A model generated the notes under the pieces. It was not told where the DNA came from. It ran no database searches and saw nothing but the letters and a program-made list of their open reading frames with translations. The translations under genes were made by a program, and so were the position numbers. Of a stretch of 64,000 nucleotides of DNA, positions 10,950 to 21,683 are shown piece after piece (position 1 is the first letter of the stretch; each line of letters starts with the position of its first letter). Source of the stretch: Sambucus nigra (lineage: Eukaryota; Streptophyta; Magnoliopsida; Dipsacales; Adoxaceae). The DNA lies in contig OX422215.1 of assembly GCA_949130495.1 (NCBI GenBank), positions 532,563,755 to 532,627,754 of the forward strand. Direction: 5' to 3'.

Positions 10950-13334
10950 TGTAACACCCCGTATTTTTATTTATTATTTTAATTAATTAATTGGAATTTT
11001 CGAGAAAAATAAATTTTTGAATTTTAAATTTTTTATTGGCTAAGTATGTTGGTTATGATTTTAGAAGAATAAAACTTCAAGCGGAATTAAAATCGGAGTT
11101 AAAACTGATTTTATATTGATTTTACAATATTTTTGCCTTATGGCATTTTTTGGGCAAACTGTCAGTTTTTCGGGGTGATCGATCGATCGACGGGGGGGTA
11201 GATCGATCGACCCTCCCAGAAAACGTGCGCTGTAAGCTGTTTTTTTAAGAGTTTGTGTAGGATTAGGACTCCTAATCACTATATAACCTTGTTAATCCGT
11301 AGGGGGACTTCTCATATTCACTTTTTCTCCAGTTTTTCACCAGAGAACACTTCCAAATATTTTTCCTCTCCCTCATAATCATCAACCTTCAACAAAATCA
11401 AGTTTTTGTCACAAGTTTTGGCACAAGTTTTTGAAGGCATTGGGGTTTAATCAAGATCGTTCAAGAACACTCTTTTGCTAATTTTTCGAGAGTAATCCAG
11501 ATTTCTAATCAGTTTTGCAACACGATCTTCACAGGCATGAATAATCTATTCTTTTCCTTTAGTATTATGCGTTTTAAGTGTCGCCTAAACACTTAATTAC
11601 ATGTTTTTCTTAAAAATAATTAGTAACTTAATTAGAAAAATTGAATACTAATTATGGGGCTGTTTTTTTTTTATATAATCTTTTAATCTGAATAATATTC
11701 ATAACCTTTGGGTACGTAGGATTGATGAGCGATTTTGGGTTTTATTGGTGTAGGTTGCATGTAGAAAAATTCTAGTTTTAAAATAAATGATTTTTGGGTG
11801 CGTACAACTCATGTAATACATGTAGAGATAATAAACTTTGGGTTTTGATATATATATATATGATGAAAACTTGGTATATTTAATTTAAAATAATTAAATG
11901 AGATTATTTGGATATTGTTGACATTGTGATAATTAAATTAAAGATTTAATTGAATTGGACTATCATGCGTAGTTTATATATTGATTAATTATGCTTGTTT
12001 TGTGTGACTTGTTGGTATTATGATGTTGCCTTTGTGACGACGGGTTGTTGGGTATTATTGCTCTCCCTATATTTTAGAATGCCTCTAGGTATGGGACTAG
12101 TGGGTATGCCTTTTGATGATTTACGCCTTCTAGGTATGGGACTAGTGAGGGTAGATTATCGCATTTTTATCATCTTGGGGGTGGGCTGATTTTGGTACTT
12201 TATCGTCGTTACGCTAGCCTAAGCATGAGACTAAGTTAAGATTTATGTTAGAAAATCCTCCTATACATATGATAGGACGTATTGATAACTTGGGGACCCT
12301 TAGGTATGGGACTAAGGGGTATTTTGAGGATCTCACATCGATTAAAAAGGGTGGGGTAATTCATAAATTGTGAAATTGAGAAATTTGAGAATTAATGCCT
12401 AAGATAAAAACGGGTATTAAAATTTGTGGCGACATAATGTGTCGGGGCTGACAGTTTAAACGGGCCAGAGGGCGATTTATGTCGTGTCGTGTGTGGAACC
12501 TTGTCATGTGTCGGGGCCGACAGTAAACGGGTCAGAGGGTGATTGACAAGGGTAACCTTGTCATGTGTCGGGGCCGACAGTAAACGGGTCAGAGGGCGAT
12601 TGACAAGGGGAAGTGTGACACTTTAATAAAAAAGTGAGAACAATAATAAAAGTTGGTTAATTTAATTAAATTAACATCGTGGGACTTGGGAATTTAAAAT
12701 CATATTGGTGTGCCTTTATAAATGGGGATTTTTGCGGGTAGTTAGTAGGTTATAATTATCGCGTTTAATTATCCCGTTTAATTTAAAATATTCTATTGTG
12801 ATATTTATTGCGTATAATGCTACTGTCTGGATTCAAGAATCCTAATTGAGGGGAGTAGTGTGTATTCTTGCTCGGGGCTTTGGCTCTGACCCATGCGTTG
12901 ACTAATCTTTTTCAGGATTTGATTTGGGGAAGCTGCATAAGTTTATCGGAGTTATCATTGGAGGTGCAGCTGGAGTTATTTACTTTATAGCATAGTTTAG
13001 TTAGACTTTCTTTTCCAGTCGTATTATGAGACTTCATTGGAGTTTTATTGGGCCATTCGGTTCCAAAGTTGTTTAGAGGATTTCTGTTGGGATTATTCAG
13101 ATTTTATTTAATCATTATTGGAGATTGGATTTTTGGAGTTAGCATGTGATGGATCTTTTATCGCTTAGTTATTTGTGATTATTTGAGATTTATTCAATTA
13201 TTTATCTTATGGACTGATTATTTATGTCTCATATCTGTCTCATGCTAAGAATGGTATTTTATTTAGTTCACGCCCGGCATAGTTCGGCGGCGGTGGCTGG
13301 CCACCCCGTTTGTCGGATTTTGCGGGGTGTGACA
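10950..13334 (+). mobile_element. 3' LTR of element C
   Basis: 2385 bp copy of the 5' LTR with the same internal features: GATCGATC cluster at 11177-11214, TATA box at 11279-11288, tandem repeat near 12441-12615. Few differences from the 5' LTR imply a recent insertion. Confidence 0.9.
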
Positions 13335-14115
13335 TGAATAAGATGATAATCTAAGAAAAAACATTCAAACACATGCTTGTGAGGAAAAATCCCCCAAAGG
13401 GGCAAAACCATTTATTTTCATTATAATATTGTAGCTGTACAATTTTGGATTATAATGAAAATACAAGTGACTAAGAATTACCATCAGGTGTCGGATTCTG
13501 TAGTCAGCGGCTGGAACTATCCCTTTCCAGTAGGGCTGCAATGAAGAAGAAGAACGGTCTTCTCCACAAGGGTGTGAATAGCAAAAGTGCGTTCCTGGGT
13601 TGCAAAGTGATTCACAAATGTTTGGCAATTTGTGTGAATCAAATACCTAGAGTCTTGATGCTCAATAGGTGAAAACTTAAAGTTTTATGTACTCTGAAAA
13701 TCGTGTGTATGAATCTTAGAAAACCACTTCCCGTAGTGGGATTAAATAAGAAGTCTTGAGCCATAAAAATTTGAGCACGATATGTTTAAGTTTATCCCAG
13801 GCGGACCGGTCCGGGTCTGAGGCGGATCGATCCGATTGACCGGATCGGTTCTTTTATTGCAGGCGGATCGGTCCGGTTAACCGGATCGGTTCTTTTATTT
13901 CAGGCTTCATCAGTTTTCTTGCGGTCCAGGGTATACTGGCCTTCAGCAGACGGATCGGTCCTGGTCTGAGGCGGACCGGTCCGGTCTGTCAGATTTTGAT
14001 TCCTCTTCTTCTTTTGATATTCGAATCCGTTGATGAATGTATGAATATTGAATTTCTTCAACGGTGTAACAGCGTGCAACATAATAAATTGTTAATGGAC
14101 AAAAATGTCCTTACA
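13335..14115 (-). mobile_element. 3' LTR of copia B, right fragment
   Basis: Continues the LTR after element C (tgaat at 13335-13339 is the second TSD copy) and ends TGTCCTTACA at 14115, against TGTCCTTGCA at 21683 in the other LTR. On the minus strand it begins TGTAAGGACA. Between about 13797 and 13984 lie repeated CGGATCGGTCCGGT units (rich in CCGG, GATC and GGTCC palindromes); copy number differs from the 5' LTR. A TATA-like TTATTTAATCCC (minus strand) lies near 13740. Confidence 0.9.
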
Positions 14116-14129
14116 AATCTCCCCCTATG
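14116..14129 (-). other. Polypurine tract of copia B
   Basis: On the minus strand ATAGGGGGAGATT abuts the start of the 3' LTR (TGTAAGG). GGGGGAGATT next to the LTR is a common PPT in plant copia elements. Two more GGGGGAG tracts lie at about 14424-14432 and 14450-14458. Confidence 0.8.
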
Positions 14130-15661
14130 TCTATGCCGGTACATACATAAAAACAAAACATCCGAATTATCAAACAACTAAAAATGCCTATACAAATCTA
14201 CCCTTCCATGAACCCAAAACTGGAAAGATACAATTGAATAAGACTACAGCATTTGCTCTTCAATTCTTCATGAATCTCAACACTTTTCTCATCAGGGTGT
14301 GCAATCCAATGATAATCCATGTAGTACCTACACACATGAGATAAAGCAAAATACCAAGTGACATATCGAGTTTGAAATGAGATAAACATATATACCAATT
14401 TATGAGCAAACTCAACTTTCAAATCTCCCCCACAATAAGATAATTCATTCTCCCCCTTTTTATGATGTCCCCAAATAGACAAATGAGAGAAATAAATCAA
14501 ATAAGCAAGTGCGGGGTGTCACTAGGAAAAAATCACACCATGAATGAACACAAACCAACCAAGTCGATGATAGCGTAAATAAGGTGGTGTGATCAACTTC
14601 GATAGGAAAATCAATGCATACAAACATGACATATGTGCACGATGAATATAGGATACTCCTAGCGAATGAACTCAAATGTGTCCTTTGGTGTAAAAGAATG
14701 ACAATATAAGTTATTGACTCAATCAAATCAACAAATCAAAGCTCAAAGTGATTTTCATACCAATAACGTCCAAAACGATTTTATGCTTTTTCAGGACTTT
14801 CAAGGAAGTGCAAACCCGTTTAAAGATTCTCCAACCAAACTCCCTCAGATATAATTTTGAATAGAGGCATTCTAAATTCTCAAACTTTGGAGAATTGATG
14901 GTGAAACCTAAGTGGCCCATATTTGGCATGAATTGCTTTTTATTGCCTTTAAATTTTTTCAGGCTCTTTTAACCTCTTTGGACCTCGGATACTAAAATTC
15001 CTCCATTTTTAGGTCCTTTTTAACGGTGGCTTTTGCGCAAAGGATAGATGATTACCTTTCGCAGCACCTCCCCGTTATACAAAAACACACAGTCTCACCA
15101 AAACGGTTGTTACATGCATTCCAATCTTGTCAAGTTTTATCACATATTGTACATTATATAGACAAAATTGAGATGGAAACACTCAAGCCAATATGAGATA
15201 GACAAGTGAAATAATCAAATATAGCCGTGCATGTGTGCAATAAAGGATATATGAGTCAAACATGTAGGAAGATATCACTAATTACATCTCAAAGACTCCA
15301 ACCAATGTAAAGCACATAGATGAAATGATGTAGCCTCTCAAATCTCTATCAAACAGTCACATGGATAAATGGAATGAAGTTGTGACTTGGCTATCTTAAA
15401 TGCTCATCCATAAAAGGTGCTTAAAAATACAAAAAATCTTTTTGGTCTTTTTCAAAAATTTTATCAAAATAAAATCTTTTTGTGCTTTTCTTAAAAAAAT
15501 AAAAGAAAATCTTTTTGTATTTTTCCAAAAGAAATATAAAAAGCAAAAAGAATAAATAAATTGCTGTACACTAAGCAATGGTACATATAAAACAGACTAG
15601 CAATAGGAATCATATGATATGAACATGAAGAAGCATCCTATTCTAGACATAGACCAACCCC
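14130..15661 (-). other. 3' non-coding region of copia B
   Basis: About 1.5 kb between the RNase H stop and the PPT. No domain could be recognised; SIRE elements often carry an env-like ORF here, but none is visible. Two internal purine tracts (GGGGGAG near 14424 and 14450, minus strand) resemble the PPT. At 15428-15535 there are three or four loose copies of an AAAATCTTTTTG motif, a palindromic AT-rich repeat. Confidence 0.5.
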
Positions 15662-17130
15662 TCAGTCAACTATGCAAATCCCCAAAGACTTCCTAAGACT
15701 CTCAAATATAAGGGCATCTAAAGGTTTCGTGAAAATGTCGGCTAACTGACGGTCGGTGGGAACAAAACTCAGGGACACAGTGTTCTCCTCAACTAACAGT
15801 CGAATAAAGTGCTCACATATCCTGATGTGTTTTGTGCGCGAATGCTGGACGGGATTACGGGATATGTGTATCGCGCTCGTGTTATCACAAGAAATGATCA
15901 TGGTGTCTTGTGAAATCCCATAATCCTCCAACATTTGCTTCATCCACAAGAGTTGTGTGCAACAACTCCCGGCGGCTATGTACTCGGCCTCCGCAGTGGA
16001 CAAAGAGATGAAATTTTGCTTCTTGCTCAGCCAGGAGACAAGAGCAGAACCAAAATAGAAACACCCACCAGAAGTTCTCTTACAACCATCTACATCCTCG
16101 ACCCAATCGACATCCGAATAGGCGGACAAACGGTCATCGGTATCAAAGCAATACCAAATACCTTATAAGAGAGTCCCACTCACGTATTTAATAATACATT
16201 TTAGATCAAGTAAGTGTGACTCTTTAGGGGACACCTAATATCGCGCACAGACTCCAACACTAAAGGCGATGTCGGGACGACTGACAGTCAAGTAGAGAAG
16301 ACTACCTATCATACTCCGATATAAGGTTTGCTCTACGTCCTTGCCTGAAGTGTCCTTACTAAGCTTGGTAGTGGTACTCATAGGTGTACGTTCATGCTTA
16401 GCAGAGTCTAAACCAAATTTCTTCACTAGGTCTCTAGCATACTTGGATTGGGAGATGAACATCCCATCCTCTAGCTGACGAACCTGGAGGCCAAGGAAGA
16501 ATGTAATCTCACCAACCATGCTCATCTCAAACTCACTTTTCATCTCCTCCTCAAAGTGGTGAGCATGCTAGGAGCATGTGGATCCAAATACTATGTCGTC
16601 CACATAGACCTGGGCAACCAAAATAGCACCGTCATCTCTCCTGACGAACAACGTCATATCTACTCCCCCTCTCTTGAATCCACGAGCTAAGAGATAGGAA
16701 GTAAGCCTCTCATACCAAGCACGGGGTGCTTGCTTCAAACCACACAAGGCTTTCCCCAGATAGTAGACGTGCTCTGGGTGCTGAGGGTCTTCAAACCCTT
16801 TTGGTTGTTCCACATAAACCTCCTCCTGTAGAATGCCATTCAGAAAGGCACTCTTGACATCCATCTGATATACCTTGAAGTGCAGATGACATGCGATGGC
16901 GAGCAGAAGACGGACGGACTCAAGCCTCACAACAGGAGCAAATGTCTCCCCAAAGTCTACACCCTCTATCTGTGTGTATCCTTGAGCGACCAACCTAGCC
17001 TTATTTCTGATTATGGTACCATTTCATCCATTTTGTTCTTAAAAATCCACCGGGTACCAATCACATTAGTCTCACTAGGCCGGGGGACAAGTTCCTAGAC
17101 ATTATTCTTTTTAAACTGAAGCAACTCATC
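15662..17130 (-). pseudogene. Copia B reverse transcriptase and RNase H, broken
   Basis: Three blocks in one frame: 16993-16568 has [45 protein letters not shown] and the catalytic YVDD ([11 protein letters not shown]); 16543-16235 has ITFFLGLQV, GSLLYLTVSRPDIAF; 16129-15662 has the RNase H region with DVDWVEDVDGCKRTSGGCFY, SLSTAEAEYIAAGSC and FTKPLD. In-frame stops separate the blocks at about 16568, 16235 and 16150. Upstream, two TAG codons stand where copia proteins have tryptophan (near 17131 and 17095), and a frameshift near 17015 joins this frame to the integrase frame. The YVDD motif itself is intact. Confidence 0.85.
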
Positions 17131-19497
17131 CTACATAGCAGATATACAGTGTTCATCCTTGAGTGCTTCTTTATGATTCTTGGGCTCGACTTTGGACGTG
17201 TAGCAAAGATGGCTAACAACGTTCTCTAGCTGAGCACGAGTCTTGATCCCTAGAGTGGGATCACCAACAATGGCAGAAGGGTCATGACTCTTGCGAACCC
17301 AAGCAGGTGTGTCCCCTAGCGCAGGAGTAGGGTCCATAGAGTGTGAGAGAGGAACAGATAAATCACTGTCAGAACAATTCTGATCCTCACACTGAAGGTT
17401 AGGATCAATAACCGTCGGAGGTTCGTCATCTTGCACGGTGACGTTTATTGATTCCATAACCTTAGAGCTCTTCAGGTTAAAAACGCGGTACACTCTGCTA
17501 TTCGATGAATATCCTAGAAATATTCCCTCGTCGCTCCGGGAGTCAAACTTTCCTAATTTCTCTCTATCCCGTAGGATGTAGCATTTACTCCCCAAAACAC
17601 GGAAATATGCCAGGTTGGGCTTCTTGCCAGTCCACAACTCATAAGGAGTCTGTAGTGTGTGTGGACGTAAATAAACCCTATTCACCGTGTGGCTTGCAGT
17701 AGACACTGCCTCTGCCCAAAATCTCCTAGAAACTTTACGACCTAGAAGCATAGATCTAGCCATCTCTTGGATCGTTCTATTCTTTCTCTCAACAATACCA
17801 TTTTGCTGAGGAGTTCTCATAGCAGAAAACTCATGTTTGATCCCGAGGCTATCACAGTAAAGGTCTACCTTTGCTTCTGGGAATTCAGTGCCATTGTCAC
17901 TACGCATCCTATTAATAGTGACACCGTGTTGATTTTGCAGGACACGACACTTGGTCGTTAAAAATTCTACAGCATCAGATTTCTCTCTCAGAAAACCTAC
18001 AATGGAGTACCTGGAGAAATCATCTACCATCACGAGGATGTACCTCTTACCACCTAGACTCTCAGTACGAGTGGGACCCATAAGATCCATGTGAATCAAC
18101 TCAAGAACACGAGAGGTGGTAATGGAGTGCAACTTCCTATGAGGACTACGAATTTGTTTTCCCAACTGACAGGGTCCATAAACGGTCGAAGTTGACTTTC
18201 CAAGAGATGGTAAGCCACGTACTAGGTCATTTTTAGCTAAGCAATTGAGATCTCTAATGTTCACGTGACCTAGACATTGATGCCACAGATCCATTAGAGT
18301 GATCGTGGCGCAGTTGCATACAAGTGAGGACGTGGGCTCAGTCCCATAGAAATTATCCTCGGTCCTCACCCCTTGCATCAAAAGTTTACCGGCTTGATTG
18401 TAGACTTTACACGCATCCCGGTCAAACTTTACTGCAAAGTCTGTGTCGCATAGCTGGCTAATGCTGAGAAGGTTTGCTTTCAAACCTTTGACGTACAAAA
18501 CATTTTCTGGCTTAAGAAATCCTGGTAACTCGATAGTACCACACCCTATAATGCTAGACTTGCTCCCATCTCCAAAGGTGACTCTGCCATCCTGATAATC
18601 CTCAAGAGTCGTAAAAAATGAGGCATCAGCTGTCATATGTCTGGAGCACCCACTATCAAAATACCACTGTGAGGTATTGTGTACTTTGAGAGCAACATGA
18701 ACAACGAAGGCATTTTTATCTTTCTTAGGTACCCAAGCAGAGATGACCTTTTGTTTGCCTTTGTTGTTGTTGGTTTTAGATGGAATGTGAGAAGCATTCA
18801 CTAACGGCAAAGACATCCGTCGGAATTCTTCCATTAAACTCTGGGTCGTGGCACCTAAGAACTCAACGCGCTCTCTCAGACTAGAAAAGTCATCAGTATG
18901 ATGTGGTGGAGCAGTAGTACGTCGTATCTGACCCATGCTATAGCAAGACTCCCTAAGGTGGCCTTTTCTTTTGCAATAAGTACAGAAGAACACAGTCAAA
19001 GGCGGACCTTGGTTTGCTTTACTTGGTCGAACTCTCCTTCGAGGTTTTTGACGGTGACCATAAGGAGTTGTAGTAAACTCAGGAACTGGTCCAGGTGCAA
19101 TTTGGGATGTGGAGGCACCATCATATCCAATTCCTTGCCGATCACCAAAACCTAAAGCGGGGCCGAGGAGCATCTTTCCCATCTTCCCAGATCTGTCCTC
19201 GATTTGTACCTTGACTTTCTGTGCTTTCTCAAGATTATGAGTCAGCTGGGCAACAAGGGCTTCAAGTTTCTTCCGAGTCTCCACGGAGGAATGGAGCTGA
19301 CTCGTAAGACTAGCCACTTGTTTAGTCAAGTCCCCTCTCTCTTTCTCTAAAACTCTCTCTCTCTCTCTCTAAACAGAATCTCTTTCTCGACACATGCAGA
19401 TTCTCTCTCTCTCAGGGCGGTGAAGGTGGAGGACTCTCTTTCTCTCGCCTTTCTTAAATCTTCCTCTAAGCCAGTGATCTTAAGAACTAGCGCTTTG
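17131..19497 (-). pseudogene. Copia B gag C-terminus, protease and integrase
   Basis: A 732-codon open frame (19329-17131). First comes a charged helical stretch (ASLTSQLHSSVETRKKLEAL), then a second CCHC zinc knuckle CTYCKRKGHLRESC, protease WYFDSGCSRHMT (D in DSG intact), the pre-integrase HHCC region (WHQCLGHVNI), and integrase with its D-D-E residues in LIHMDLMGP, MRSDNGTEF and QNGIVERKN. The first Cys of the integrase zinc pair is Tyr (VYGPCQLGKQ). The upstream link to gag (about 19498-19372) runs in another frame, with shifts at an A/T run near 19500 and in the (CT)9 microsatellite at 19353-19370. Integrase would join cDNA to the host genome in the nucleus. Confidence 0.9.
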
Positions 19498-20754
19498 TTA
19501 CATTTTTTTATTTTTAAATGACTCAGAATATAACTCAGCGTAGGCGCGTTGAATATCACTCTCGCTCTCACTTGAGTCATCCTCCACCTCACTCACACCG
19601 ATCTCACTGTCGAGGTGTCCCTGTGAAGCATCATCTTCATCGTCGTGAAGAGAACTAGGAGTGCTCACTTGACTGGCCATGAATGCGGTGAAGTTCTGGC
19701 CCTCACTGTCGTCACTAAGGGTAGCATTAAGGACAACTTTCCCTTTCTCTCTATTCAAATGAGTGGCACACTCAAAGGCTCTATGACCCCTACCATCTCA
19801 CTCAAAACATCTCTCACTTTCTTTCTTAGGAGTATTTTTGGTGTCTTTTTCATTTTTATTTTCAAACTTATTTTTCTCAAATTTCTTTTTATCTTCAAAA
19901 TTGCCATTTTTCTTAAATTTGAGAATCCTCTTGATTTTTTTTGCAAAAAGAGCCAAATCATCTAAGTCAAAATCACACTCAGAATCTGACGTGTCAGTCT
20001 CTCTCTTTCTAGATGACTCTACCCTCTTTCTAGCCGACCCCTCACTCCTTCTCTCTTGGGCTTTAAGTGCAATTCCCTTATCTTTAGATTTAGCAGTTTT
20101 AGGGATCATATCAATTTCATAAGTTTGCAAATCTCCTACAAGTTCTTCCAATTTTAGCGTATTTAAATTACCCATAGAATTTAGCACAGTGACTTTAGGG
20201 ATAAAACGCTTAGGCAAAGAACGAAGAATATTTTTAACAACTCTAGCATTAGGAATATGTTCACCAAGATTAAAGCTAGTATTCACAATGTCAGAAAGTC
20301 TAGCATAAAATTCATTAAAGCATTCAGATTCATGCATGGTGATGGTTTCAAATTGAGTTGTCAAATTTTGCAACTTATATTCTTTCACAGCATTAGTTCC
20401 TTCATGGGTGAGTTGTAAAACATCCCATGCCTCTTTTGACGTGGTGCACGTCATTATGCGTTTGAACTCATCAGGTGTGACAGACCCAGAAATAGCACTT
20501 AGACCCTTAGAATTAAAAGATGACCATTTAAATTCTTCATCAGTCCAAGAAGTGACAGGTTTCAAGTTGATCACATTATCAACAGTCACGGAGGGAGGAG
20601 TCCACCCTCTTTCAACTAAAATCCAAACCCTTTCATCTATGGATTTTAAAGCCGACCTCATTCGGGCTTTCCAATAAGCATAATTTGTCCCGTCAAAAAC
20701 AGGCATTTTATTATATAACTTCTCCATTTGAACACGCACTTTTTCAAAAATCAT
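19498..20754 (-). pseudogene. Copia B gag with first zinc knuckle interrupted by a stop
   Basis: Open from 20754 to a TGA at 19798-19800, then open in the same frame to 19498. The N-terminal UBN2-type region has MPVFDGTNYAYWKARMRSAL, AKEAWDVLQ-like TSKEAWDVLQLTHEGT, YKLQNLTTQFETITMHE and LRSLPKRF. The stop falls exactly on the second Cys of a C-x2-C-x4-H-x4-C knuckle (CFE-stop-DGRGHRAFEC), so a TGT/TGC to TGA change is likely. The part after it is acidic and Ser-rich. Together with the knuckle at about 18.98 kb this gag had two zinc knuckles. A start at MEKLYNK nine codons downstream is possible. Confidence 0.85.
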
Positions 20755-20825
20755 TTTTTTCAGAAAATTGATATCTTAGAAAATTTTTGCGGAAAATAGG
20801 AATACGCGATAGATTAGCGTAACCT

Positions 20826-20837
20826 GCTCTGATACCA
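20826..20837 (-). other. Primer-binding site of copia B
   Basis: Minus strand TGGTATCAGAGC, 3 bp from the 5' LTR edge at 20841. Same tRNA-Met class as in C and E. Confidence 0.9.
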
Positions 20838-20840
20838 ATT

Positions 20841-21683
20841 TGAGAACGTATGTGCTTGCGTTCAACTGAGCAAATTATATATTAAACACCTTTTAACCCA
20901 AACAGACCCTAAACATGCAACAGTATGTGATTGAATAAGATGATAATCTAAGCAAGAACATTCAAACACATGCTTGTGAGGAAAAATCCCCTAAAGGGGC
21001 AAAACCATTTATTTTCATTATAATATTGTAGCTGTACAATTTCGGATTACAATGAAAATACAAGTGACTAAGAATTACCCTCAGGTGTCGGATTCTGTAG
21101 TCGGCGACTGGAACTATCCCTTTCCAGTAGGGATGCAATGAAGAAGAAGAACGGTCTTCTCCACAAGGGTGTGAACAGCAAAAGTGTGTTCCTGGGTTGC
21201 AAAGTGATTCACAAATGTTTAGCAATTTGTGTGAATCAAATACCTAGAGTCTTGATGCTCAATAGGTGAAGACTTAGAGTTTTATGTACTCTAAAAATCG
21301 TGTGTATGAGTCTTAGAAAACCACTTCCCGTAGTGGGATTAAATAAGAAGTCTTGAGCCATAAAAATCTGAGCACGATCTGAACACGATATGTTTAAGTT
21401 TATCCCAGGCGGACCGGTCCGGGTCTGAGGAGGATCGGTCCGGTTGACCGGATCGGTTCTTTTATTACTTGCGGATCGGTTTGCTTGCGGTCCGGGGTAT
21501 ACTAGCCGTCAGCAGACGGATCGGTTCTTTTATTTCAGGCGGATCGGTCCGGTCTGTCAGACTTTGATTCCTCTTCTTCTTTTGATATTCGGATCCGTTG
21601 ATGATTGTATGAATCTTGAATTTCTTCAACGGTGTAACGACGTGCGACATAATAAATTGTTAATGGATAAAAATGTCCTTGCA
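20841..21683 (-). mobile_element. 5' LTR of copia B
   Basis: 843 bp, uninterrupted, (+) TGAGAACG to CCTTGCA; collinear with the split 3' LTR. Shares with an isolated LTR at 47.2-48.3 kb the block TTTTGCCCCTTNGGGGATTTTTCC and the TGTAAGGACA start. The CGGATCGGTCCGGT repeats here span about 21410-21558 and are fewer than in the 3' LTR. Confidence 0.9.

Larger units (their letters stand above)
7976..13334 (+). mobile_element. Element C: young non-autonomous LTR element with 2.4 kb LTRs and 587-bp interior
   Basis: Perfect 5-bp TSD tgaat at 7971-7975 and 13335-13339. LTRs 7976-10362 and 10950-13334 start TGTAACACCCCG and end GGGGTGTGACA, and differ by only about a dozen substitutions and a few small indels by eye (roughly 99% identity). 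A tRNA-Met PBS follows the first LTR and a PPT precedes the second. The interior encodes no gag or pol. The end motif AAGGACGAAATTCTTT before the PPT and the TGTAACACC termini match chromoviruses of the Tekay/Del type, including element D here. It is best described as a LARD/TRIM-like derivative; orientation is set by PBS and PPT. Confidence 0.9.
7880..21683 (-). mobile_element. Ty1/copia element B (SIRE/Maximus-like), inserted in gypsy A
   Basis: Minus-strand element with paired LTRs of about 0.85 kb, PBS, gag, PR-integrase, RT-RNase H and PPT in the copia order (integrase before RT). The interior ends align with gypsy A coding on both sides; flanks are gatgg (7875-7879) and gatga (21684-21688), a 5-bp TSD with one mismatch. 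Two zinc knuckles separated by a coiled-coil-like stretch in gag, and several GGGGGAG tracts in the 3' region, resemble the SIRE/Maximus lineage; the lineage call is inference. Total 13.8 kb, of which 5.4 kb is the nested element C. All frames are broken. Confidence 0.85.

Noticed and set aside
13797..13984. Possible CRISPR-like or short regularly spaced repeat array in the B LTR
   Set aside because: Units are contiguous or irregularly spaced, palindromic and inside an LTR present twice; plant nuclear context.
19645..20122. Plus-strand ORFs opposite copia B gag, RT and integrase
   Set aside because: Shadows of the minus-strand coding region; their translations show no domain while the minus strand shows clear copia proteins.
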